Assembly (NCBI GenBank): GCA_028583405.1
Contig: CM053258.1
Location: forward strand, 4,975,238 to 5,039,237
Direction: 5' to 3'
DNA from: Pogonophryne albipinna
Lineage: Eukaryota > Chordata > Actinopteri > Perciformes > Artedidraconidae
Length of the DNA stretch: 64,000 bases
Shown piece after piece: positions 10,002 to 19,653 of this stretch (positions are counted from its first letter, which is position 1; each line of letters starts with the position of its first letter). The notes under the pieces were generated by a model. It was not told the DNA's origin, made no database searches, and worked only from the letters and a program-made list of their open reading frames with translations. Position numbers and translations under genes: made by a program.

Positions 10002-12506
10002 TTAGAAGAAGCCCTTGAACCAGGTCTTCTCCTCCTTCTTCTTGGAGTTCAGACTCTGAAGGTCCGTCAGCTGGGACTTCAAGGAGGATTCTGCTTTCTG
10101 CTACTCTTGCTCTTTCGCCTGCAGATGGTTTTTCAGCCAGTCTGTGCTTTGAAGCAGGGGGGATTTCTCCTCTTGCCACACTTGCCCCCGCTCCTGCAGA
10201 TTCCTTTCAAGCCTCAGTGAGGCCTGAAGGAGGGTCGACTTACAGCTCTTCCACTTCTGCTCTTTCTTTTGCAGGTCGTGCGACACGTTTGTTGAGTCCT
10301 GACGGAGGGTTGGCCTGTTCCCTTGCCACTTGAACCACTTCTTCTTCTCCTTCTTTTTGAGGGTTTGGCACTCAATCTGAGACTTTAGGTAGCTCTCTGT
10401 TTCCTGCCACTCCTCCTTCTCCATCTGCTGATTATATTTCAGCCTTTCTTTGTCCCGCAGGACGGTCAACCTGTCCTCCTCCATGTGGATGCAATTACGC
10501 TCCATCTTCTGCACAGCCTCGCTCAGATTGTCCACAAGCTTTTTATTTGCCTGCTGCTGCTCCTCGAGCTGAGTCTCGTAGGAAGTCTTTGTTTTCCCAA
10601 CCTCCTCCATCAGCTGTTCAAGGACATGATCCCATTCAAGATGTTCTTCTGCTTTTTTCTGAAGCAAAGACACAAAGGTCTTTTTTTCCGATGCATGCAT
10701 CTCTAGCTGGGCAAGATGGATGACATGGGATACCTCCAACTTTGCAGTGAGAACAATGTTCTCCTCCTGCCACTGGAGAGTCCTGATCTTCAGCTCCTGC
10801 TGAGCCTCATTTAGAGCGCCCATGAGCGTACTAGTTTGTGCTTCCAGTTGAGCGAGACAGGTCGTTTTCGATTTCTCTGTCTCCTGGAGGTCAGTGATCT
10901 CTCGCTGGAATCCGAGGCGCTCAGTCTGCAGGATATCTTCCGCCTTTTTCAGGGCTGCTGTGGTCTTCCTGGTCTCTGCTCTCTCAAATTCGAGATTGCT
11001 CTCAAACTCCAACTCCAGGTTGGTTTTTGACAAATCCAGCATACGTTTTACAGCATGGAGCTCACTTTTAAAGGCCTCTTTGTCTACCTTCATGCGCTCC
11101 AATGTGAGTTGCTTGTCTTTGTCTAGGGAGGTTTGATGCTTGAGATCCTGGAGGATCTTTCGCTGGAATTGAAGGCGCTCAGTCGCCAGGAGATCTTGCG
11201 CCTTTTTCAGGGCTGTTGTGATCTTCCTGGTCTCGCCTCTCTCCAATTTGAGATGGCTCTCCAACTCCACGTTCGTTTTTGCCACACAGAGCATTGGTCG
11301 TAAAACACAGAGCTCACTTTGAAGGGCCTGGTTTTCTGCCTTCATGCGCTCCAAAGCCATCTGCTGTTCTTTGTTTGTCGAGGTTTGATGCTTGACATCC
11401 TGGAGGATCTTTTGCTTGAATTGAAGGCGCTCAGTCGCCAGGAGATCTTCCGCCTTTTTCAGGGCTGTTGTGATCTTCCTGGTCTCGCCTCTCTCCAATT
11501 CGAGATAGCTCTCCAACTCCATGTGCGTTTTTGCCACACAGAGCATTGGTCTTATAGCACGGAGCTCACTTTGAAGGGCGTCTTTTTCTGCCTTCATGCG
11601 CTCCAAAGCCATCTGCTGTTCTTTGTTTGTCGAGGTTTGATGCTTGACATCCTGGAGGATCTCTAGCTTGAATTGAAGGTGCTCAATCGCCAGGAGATCT
11701 TGCGCCTTTTTCAGGGCTGTTGTGATCTTCCTGGTCTCGCCTCTCTCCAATTTGAGATGGCTCTCCAACTCCACGTTCGTTTTTGCCACACAGAGCATTG
11801 GTCGTAAAACACAGAGCTCACTTTGAAGGGCCTGGTTTTCTTCCTTCATGCGCTCCAAAGCCATCTGCTGTTCTTTGTTTGTCGAGGTTTGATGCTTGAC
11901 ATCCTGGAGGATCTCTTGCTTGAATTGAAGGCGCTCAGTCGCCAGGAGATCTTCCGCCTTTTTCAGGGCTGTTGTGATCTTCCTGGTCTCGCCTCTCTCC
12001 AATTCGAGATAGCTCTCCAACTCCAACTCCATGTGCGTTTTTGCCACACCCAGCATTGGTCTTATAGCACGGAGCTCACTTTGAAGGGCGTCTTTTTCTG
12101 CCTTCATGTGCTCCAATACCATCTGCTGGACTTTGTTTGTTGCGGTCTGCTGCACGAGATCTTCGTGTGCTTTCCTCAACATTGGGCGGATCTTTATCAG
12201 CTGGCTTTTGAGACACTCCACCTCACTGACACTTTCAGTGAAATGCGCCTGTAGGCTGCATATCTCTTTCTGCATGCCTTCTTGCTTAGGGCTGCATTTG
12301 TCATCCTCTCTACGCTCTTGGAGACTATCGAGAAGGTTTGCCAGTAAGTCCTCTTGTATTTCCAGGTGGACTCTGCCCTCAGATTTACTCGGGGTGAGCC
12401 TTGCCTTGCTGTCATGCAGTTCAACCCGGATTTGTTCCTCAAGGAAACTCAGGAAGAAATTAATAGGAGGGTCCTCCTCAGTTGAGTTGAAATCAATCAA
12501 TTCCAT
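10002..12506 (-). CDS. Intronless repeat-rich coiled-coil protein, interrupted by one in-frame TAG
   Basis: Read from ATG 12506-12504, the frame is open for 801 codons, meets TAG at 10103-10101, then continues for 32 convincing coiled-coil residues (ending KKKEEKTWFKGFF) to TAA at 10004-10002. The start was chosen because residues upstream in the longer frame (to 12725) are low-complexity and unlike the rest. The protein is almost wholly charged heptad-type helix (LQSELRAIRPML, LELERGETRKITTALKKAED, LLATERLQFKQEIL). Four 84-residue repeats lie at about 11151-12158, with a diverged fifth towards 10887. An AATAAA on the minus strand (9938-9943) lies about 60 bases past the TAA. With no intron over 2.5 kb, a retrocopy is possible. 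I do not recognise the family, so the function is unknown; a structural or cytoskeletal role is only a guess from the coiled coil. Confidence 0.7.
10887..12158 (-). repeat. Tandem 252-bp coding repeats (84 residues, 12 heptads), A-B-A-B order
   Basis: The landmark GAGGATCT recurs at 11151, 11403, 11655 and 11907, exactly 252 bp apart, with a degenerate relative 264 bp earlier at 10887. Units at 11151 and 11655 share one set of variants (GATCTTGCGCC, AATTTGAGATGG, GGTCGTAAAACAC). Units at 11403 and 11907 share another (GATCTTCCGCC, AATTCGAGATAG, GGTCTTATAGCAC). The array therefore looks like a duplicated 504-bp dimer. The last B unit has a 6-bp in-frame insertion. Confidence 0.92.
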
Positions 12507-12725
12507 ATTTGTTTCGTGCTGAAACTGAATGTTTTTACTGCTATGTATGTTTTTCTGTCTTCTCTTTGAAAGGCTGGTTGTCAAATGTGACCAAAGTGGC
12601 TGACGGAATGCACCTCCATGTAGTCCAGGGTTCTGGACTGCTAGAATTTCCAGTTTGTTATGACCACCTGTTCCGCTGATGATTCCATTCCATTGATACA
12701 TGCACACAGGCACAGATACACACAA

Positions 12726-13460
12726 ACATGTATGTATTTTTTTATTTTATCTTGATTTTATGGATTTAACCCTCTTTTTAATCATCATCCAAAATTCTGC
12801 AACATGGTACTTTTTTAAAATTCATACCACTAGAGCGCTGCAGGAAAGAGACCTGCATTACAGTATAATAATGTATTATTCTGATTATTTCAGGGATTAT
12901 TCTTTTCTTAATTTTTATCTTTATTCTTCTGTCTGGTCTTGTTTTGCTTTCTGTGTCTGTGTTTTCCCACCTTGACAAACTGTGATAGTGGTCTGTTCGT
13001 ACTGTCACAGTTAGCAAAAAGTGAGACAACACAAAACCAGGTGCACTAGGCAAGACAAAACTAAACAGACCAAAGGGCAAGAGGAGCAAGTGCCAACCGG
13101 CATTATACCATTTTCTTTTTTTAAGGATTCACAAGGACCCTATAAGTTATAACAATACCAATTATCATCATGATTAAATTATGGGTAAAACTACACATAC
13201 GAAATATGCAAACCTTTTTTTATCCAGAAATGAACAGTAATCTTGTCACTCTTGTCTCAGACCCAGTTTGTTTTACTAAATTATGTCAAAATATTCATCT
13301 GGCTTTTATTATTACACTTATAGACTTTATTATTCTCAGAGACCATACATACAAAAAAACATTGTTCTTAAAAGAGAAGATTATCTATCTGCAAAACATG
13401 ACATTATATAACTACCGGTATATAAATTACCCGTTCACCAATTAAGTTCTTTCTAAATAC
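12726..13460. other. Intergenic, AT-rich
   Basis: Upstream side of the coiled-coil ORF. No exon, TATA box or terminal repeat is clear enough to call. Confidence 0.35.
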
Positions 13461-13462
13461 TA

Positions 13463-13523
13463 TTGTTTGGTTCGGTGACCCGACCACGGATAAGCGGGGG
13501 GAGAAGATGGATGGATGGATGGT
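13463..13523 (+). mobile_element. LINE 3'-end fragment with (ATGG)n tail
   Basis: GGTTCGGTGACCCGACCACG, then GGATAAGCGGGGGGAGAAG and (ATGG)n, is the familiar 3' terminus of fish RTE/L2-type non-LTR retrotransposons. It is severely 5'-truncated. The identification is from memory of this common motif. Confidence 0.6.
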
Positions 13524-14880
13524 TCATACTCATACATTTCTTAATTATTTATTATTTTATTTTATTTCAGTTCCAAACTAACTACATTCAAATGATGCTA
13601 TTCAGTCTTTTGTGCAATTATTCAAGTTACACAATAAATGAAAACTATATCAGACAAATTCAGTCAAATAACACATTTCTGCCAATTTAACCCCTTTTCT
13701 GTTCTTAAGATTAGGAACTACATAATGCTTGGCGAACGCCTGTAGTGTTAATAGATGTTTGGCTTGGTACGAAATAACGATGTGTTAGTTACCCTGCAGA
13801 AGCTCGGCTAATACCTAATCTATGGTCGCAATTTAGGAGTGTTTTTATTATCAATGTGTTTTCTTTTTTTATAAATCAAAAGTCAAAAATGCTATCTGAA
13901 TGGAAGAAAGTCCTGCAGTCAGGCACCAACGTGTTGGAAATCCTTGATTGATGCCACTCATCAAGACAGGTAAGCAGCATATTAATTCCTGTGTTACTCG
14001 TATGATATACGTCAGAATTAGTTCGGTCACAATATCTGATTTTCACCTCCATTATTGCAGAATTTACGTCAACTATATTTTGGCGATATCTTTAGAAAAG
14101 AAGAAATCATATGTATCTTTGCTTTTATCTCTTTATTACACCATCATTACAATTATTGGTGAGTGGGCCATCAGGGTAGGCAGAATAAGTGAGAAAGTAA
14201 CATAAATGATTTTTGGTGCTGGTCAACAAGCCTGATATTATCACATGTGCATTATTAACTTGATATCAATATGCCATTTCATATGTTTCATTGTGACACT
14301 CCCAGTCAGAATCATAGAAGCCATTCATGAATGTCAGGCCCCGGCTGCTCGTCCATCATGGTGCCTGCCTGCAGACTGACCTACCCCCCCGCACGCCGAC
14401 TGACGGGCAGGGTGCTGGAGACGCTGCTATCTCCCCCCCCTCCCCCGGCCTGGTCCTGGGGAGGGACTGCTGGAGGACTGCAGTGTTTGCTGACTGGACT
14501 GCAGGGGTTGTTACTCCACCACCGGGGGGGCAGCTAATCCACCGGCTGCCCTGCAGAGAGTGAATGATGGTGGCTCGGTACTGCAGGCTTCACTGAGCAG
14601 CAGATAGAGATGAATTGGACCACTGGAGAGGAGAGCGGGCAACCACAAATCTGATTTGTACAGCATTTTAGTAGGATAGCAGTATTGTCAAAAACAAAGT
14701 GACAGTAACAGACTGGAACAAGAAAACCAGTGTTTTTGTACCTATAGTACTACCAAACAAAGTAGGCATTTTCTTTGTGCCACTGCATCTCACAAATAAA
14801 CAAGGACATTTAATAATCAGACCCTGCAATAAAATAAATCAAGTTTCACTTTAGTTTTTCAAGTAACTCAACTCAAACTC
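13524..14880. other. Intergenic with a GC-rich patch
   Basis: Mostly AT-rich. A GC-rich stretch with C and G runs occupies about 14330-14540. Its short open frames on the plus strand overlap each other and show no domain, so I call no gene. Confidence 0.35.
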
Positions 14881-14889
14881 ACTAGTCAC

Positions 14890-15050
14890 TCACTCAGCAT
14901 CATCAGACAGGTTTTTAGGAATATGAGAATGTCCACATTTCCAGGTATTTATAAGCTGGGATGTTTGGGCATTTACAATATCCCCTGCTCTGGAAAAAAC
15001 TCTCTTGCTTGGTACTGATGTTACTGGGACAGCAGTGGTCGCGTTAACCG
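14890..15050 (-). pseudogene. hAT transposase C-terminal (dimerisation) remnant
   Basis: On the minus strand the sequence encodes VTSVPSKRVFSRAGDIVNAQ and then a degenerate stretch. This matches the SVPSERVFS-AGDIVNA signature of the C-terminal dimerisation domain of hAT transposases. A TAGGGATGTAACGATACACC-like terminus lies at about 15900-15920 and may be the end of the parent element; the other end was not found. It is an isolated, frame-damaged fossil. Confidence 0.7.
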
Positions 15051-15156
15051 AATATTTTATTTAACAATGACGGAAAAATCTGAAAGCAGTCTGTCATTTT
15101 GACAGATTAGAACAAACTCGGAACAGCGCCAACGTTTCCCCGCAGCGAGGCTCTGG

Positions 15157-15348
15157 TGTTATGCCGTGGTATGCAGCCCTCCAAAGGGAAATGATATAGT
15201 TTCCAAACCGTACTTTGCCGTACAGATCAATACATGTCTGGGAGGTTTTGCTTTACGCTGTGCGCGCTCCCGCGAGGTGCATCATGCACACACGGCATAA
15301 CACCGCCCCCCCCCCGTTGACAGTTCACGAGCGTGCTCTCTCGTGAAC
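15157..15348. repeat. Two inverted-repeat pairs
   Basis: GGTGTTATGCCGTG at about 15157 is repeated in reverse complement as CACGGCATAACACC at about 15291. Just beyond, GTTCACGAG (15323-15331) pairs with CTCGTGAAC (15340-15348) around an 8-nt loop. They lie between the hAT fossil and the TAACGATAC-type terminus, so they may be subterminal structure of the same dead element. Confidence 0.7.
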
Positions 15349-15719
15349 AGTACATGCTATGTTATAAAGCCGTGGAGGGCGGGAGTTTATAAACCAAAGA
15401 GTAACCGCCCTTACGGGACGCTGTAATAAGTAAAGCGAACGCACCCGCAAGGACACCTGGCCTCCTATTGGTTGAGGGATTTTGACAGGATTGTTGCACA
15501 AAAGTTTCGAGCACGCACAGAATAAATCTGAGAGCAGAACAAATCTGTAAGCAGCAATATATCTGAGTGCAACTGTACAGTTTGAGCAGAAGCAGAGCAA
15601 ATCTAAGTGCAAGCAGGCACTATTTCAGTGCGAGGACAGGGTTTGAGGGAAATAAATACATAAAGTATGCTCTCAAATGTAAATACCACGCTCTTGAATA
15701 AAGATAGGGAATAACCCCC

Positions 15720-15860
15720 ATATAAATGTTGTGTTCTGTTGTTTTATGTTCATGTTGTAACCTACTTGCTGCCATGTTGGACAGGTCTCTCTTAAAAAAG
15801 AGATCGATGATCTCAATGGGACCATCTGGTTAAATAAAGGTTTAAAAAAAAAGAAAGTGT
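15720..15860 (+). mobile_element. LINE 3' tail
   Basis: The run containing GATCTCAATGGGACCATCTG and GTTAAATAAAGG followed by A-runs is the common 3' end of fish non-LTR retrotransposons. A related tail lies at 27420-27602. Confidence 0.55.
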
Positions 15861-15920
15861 TTTACATTTTTTTTTTTTATATATATATATTTTTATATTC
15901 GGTGTATCGTTACATCCCTA

Positions 15921-16222
15921 CTTATTCTGAGTGTGCTTGTTTTTCTCTTTGAAAGTCATCATATAACGGCATTGTAATACATGGTTCGGCTGCATTAAGT
16001 ATTACATATCTGCCGTAGTTCTCTATTTATAGAGCCCTGCTGAGAAGACTTCTAGACAAGCAGGAAGAACTGCCGCCAAAACTGAAAACGTGACGTGGAT
16101 CATAAATATATAAGCAATTAAAAAACATCTTACATTTCTTTTCACGCAATACGTCTCCTTGCAGTATCAACACTAATTTGGTTGACTTTTATATTTGATC
16201 CAATTGGTAGATAGGCTGTATT
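15921..16222 (-). repeat. Inverted copy of the 4934-5237 segment
   Basis: The reverse complement of this block aligns over its full length with 4934-5237, with scattered substitutions. It abuts a separate TIR element on its right. Confidence 0.75.
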
Positions 16223-16987
16223 TACACCATAACGGTGCAGAGCTGATAGAAAGGGACACCTGGTGGTTAAAGCACGTTATTGAATTTTATTATTTATTAT
16301 TAGATATTAATAGGAGGATGTGCAAAACAGACAAACTAATAAGGCTTAATTCAAACAGTACTTTAGGTTAAGGTCTTCTTTTGAATAAGAAAAAAGCTTT
16401 GGGGGTATAGAAGAAGAATATGGAGGGATGAAACCCTCTTTAATGGTCACACATGCAGAGCACACAGCACACACTGTGACATTTGTATCTACAGATACAT
16501 ATTAAGCCTGACAAAGTACTTAACGTCTAATATATTGCTTTCCTGCAATGTTAACTATGTTTAAGCACTTTCTGTTTATTATTTGTTTATTATTAACCTG
16601 ATATTATACATATGTATTATACTCTTATAAGATGTATGTAGATAGTATAAGAAATGTGCAGAATGACAGTTTAATGGTGGAGGTATACACACATATTGAT
16701 AGATGTCTTGTAATGCACTGTTGAGGAACCTGCGACCCAAGTTTTTCATTCATTGCATAACTACACCGTAGTTGTGTATAATATGTCAATAGGGGTGTGC
16801 AAACTAGTCATTATAATACAGTCTGTTGTGACAACACAGTCTTTAATTAACTATTAGTAGAGAATAACGAGTAATGAATATACTTTAGGGATCCTATTAA
16901 TATCTAATAATAAAATAATAAAATTCAATAACGTGCTTTAACCACCAGGTGTCCCTTTCTATCAGCTATACACCGTTATGGTGTAAA
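16221..16987. mobile_element. 767-bp TIR element (about 95-bp inverted ends)
   Basis: TTTACACCATAACGGTG at 16221-16237 is matched by its exact complement at 16971-16987. Homology of the arms continues for about 95 bases through the GACACCTGGTGGTTAAAGCA block. The interior is non-coding. The element fits flush between the inverted repeat segment and transposon copy 2, with one base between it and the latter. Its superfamily is uncertain because no clean target duplication is seen. Confidence 0.8.
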
Positions 16988-16988
16988 C

Positions 16989-18521
16989 CAGGGTTGCCAA
17001 CTTTGGGTACCTGGCTGGAGTGAGATTTTGATATCATGGGTTTAATTACACATATGCGCACAAAATGACTGCTATCGTGTCAGCAGCGGGACCTTAGCAG
17101 GATATATATACAATATATACAAATACACAATATTGGACACAGACTATAAAGGGCACACAGTTTCATTCACTAATGAAAGTCAAACACATGTTTGTTTCCA
17201 CTGTTTTATTGTGTGCCTGTTGCGATAACCAATTAATTGACTTATCGTACGATAAATAAAAATGAACTCGATAAATTGCCATTTACATGAGGATGTGACT
17301 AGCAGTTTGAAATGATGTACTTGAATTATTATTATATATTATCATTATGTCAGTGGTCTAAAATGGTCATACAACGGTGCAGACAATATTATCGTTTATC
17401 GCAATAATTTCCTGGAAAATGTATCCAACAAAATTAATTATCGTGAGAGGCCTATACATGAAACACACACACACAAACAAATCTACAGACTTACTCCAAA
17501 ATGCCAAACATATTAATTAACACACTCTCACTCTCATACACTCTCTGACTCTATTTTGGCCTAGTAGAACAATAAGCAGCAGACTTTTACTTGTTATCAT
17601 TTCTACTGGATCTTAGATCTGCGCATGCGCAATACGGGTCGGCAGTTGCCAGAGAGTATTTGTGTTGGGTAATCTATGGTAGGGCTAACCCATACAGCGG
17701 TGGGGCTCAAGTCAGTATTTGCATTGTAATTACATACACGCCCCCCTTGACAGTGAAAGGCCACGCGTGAGGTTTAGATTATTTCCGTCTCAATCCAAAT
17801 TGAACTGTATGAAATAAAAAGGCACATTTGTCTTGTAGTAAATAAAAAGGGCGACCTGGAGCCAATCCTGCAATTTCCCCATAGGTGAAAGAGTTGACAT
17901 GCTGAAAGCCCAACCCCTGCAGGGGGGTCTGGGGGGATTCTTTTTTTTTTGAAATACTAACATAAAATACACATTCTGGTACTCTCTTGAGAAGAAAAAT
18001 AAATAAATCTATTACGACACGACATATTTAAAAAAATGAATGCCATTTTAGTTTTTTGTTACTTTGTTCTGAAAGCTGAACCTGCTGCTCCTCACAGAGA
18101 GAAGAGGCTGTGTGAATTACTTTACATTGTGGATAGCCCCCATTGTTCTGTGTGTCAAAATGAAAGACAGCCCACACACCTATCAATCATCAAACCGTGG
18201 GGTCTTATTTCATTACGTGTTGATTTCTATCAACACATAATGTTGTATCGATGTATATAGAGATGTACTACAGCAAAAGTATTCTCCGTCGGGACTTCCT
18301 GCAACAACACCACGCCGTTATCTTGATTCTGATTGGCCAGAAGACATTATCAAAGATGTTCTATTGAGAAGACGATCACTACCTGACAGAAGTTTTCAAA
18401 ACCGTTTCTAGTCTTCGGTATTCTTGTTTTTGGCGTGAGAATAGTTTGGGCAGCGTGAGAGCGTGAGATTGAGAGTGAAAGAGTGTGTCACACGCCAGAT
18501 GCGTGAGAGTTGGCAACCCTG
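16989..18521 (+). mobile_element. 1533-bp TIR element, copy 2
   Basis: Same orientation, same length and almost the same sequence as 3400-4932. Differences seen include A for G near 18390, T for G near 17311 and C for T near 17442. The 74-codon frame at 18036-18260 is unchanged. The flanks GTGTAAAC and CCTGAGAC do not form an 8-bp duplication. Confidence 0.85.
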
Positions 18522-19653
18522 CCTGAGACACAGTGTCGTGAAAAAAAAAACAGGGTCCCCGTCTTGGGGTTTAACAGGTTTTAAGAGGGTGTGTTGAAGA
18601 GACACTCGCTCTGGGGGGAACTTTGGGAATCTCTTTCGGATTTTTGTACAAAAACCTACACTGTATAACACACTACAGGAAAGGGAAAACCCCAAAAAGC
18701 GTATATAGGGCCCCTTTTATCAATAAGGAGCCTCATGTCTGTTATATCTTCAACTGCAATTTAAGGAGATTAGAAGATATAATATTTAGTAAAGGTTACT
18801 GTACAAAAAAAACTAAGTTTCTATTTACTGAAACCACCATGTAACAGGAACAATTATATAGCTTTACTATATAAAGCTTTTTTAACCTATAAAATACTAT
18901 TCTGGTCATTAATTGTGGTAAGACTTGGCACATACTAAGTGACTAAGTGACAGGAAGTGATTTATTCTCCATATGAGCGACTCTTCAGACAGTTTCTAAT
19001 TAAGTAGGCCTAGCCAGTGGATTCCACAGTTTCTCCGTCACAAAGAATCAAAGCAAATTCCACTTTATTTCCACAACAATTAGAGCCAAACGTTCTTATT
19101 TTATGACCCATTTTATAACAAAATCCCTCTCCCACCACCCAACTAATTTTTTATAAAAGCACAGCAAAGCATGACACATTTTCAAAGCATCCAACTACAT
19201 GAGAACTCTCTCGTCTATAACTGGAATTGAAAAACATACTTAAAGAGACACTTTAATCCAAGAAGCTTTTATAGCTTTGTGAAAACATGTTGGTAGAATT
19301 TCTGCACCACCTTGTGTTGAAAGAGCAGACTTCAAGTTGAACCCTGAGATTTCACATTCTGCATGCACAGTTTAATGAATCACATAACGTGCAAGAAATA
19401 CATTAATTTGATTATTTTCTCTACATTACATTCAAGTTTTCATATTGAACTATTTAGACAAATGACATGGACTAAATGTTGTAGATCAGAAGTTTAGAGT
19501 GGCATCAAAATATAAGAAAAGTACAAGTATATCACATTTCTTAATTACAGTAGACTTTTTTACATGTCATTCTTATTGATATTTAGCACGAGGCAACAGG
19601 TTCAAGTAAGAACAAGTACCAATGGCTGAATCAGCTATCGGGTCATTTCCTCG
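18522..19653. other. Spacer downstream of ak7, no gene
   Basis: AT-rich region that would include the ak7 3' UTR on the minus strand. A minus-strand AATAAA occurs at 19064-19069, far from the stop, so I do not assign the cleavage site. Confidence 0.35.

Noticed and set aside
11319..12254. Plus-strand frames over the coiled-coil repeats
   Set aside because: They repeat because the underlying DNA repeats; they lie antisense to the clearly coding minus frame and are Leu/Cys-rich without a domain.
12507..12725. Upstream start (12725) for the coiled-coil ORF
   Set aside because: The extra 73 codons are Cys/Gly/His-rich and unlike the coiled coil; the ATG at 12506 starts the acidic, helical part.
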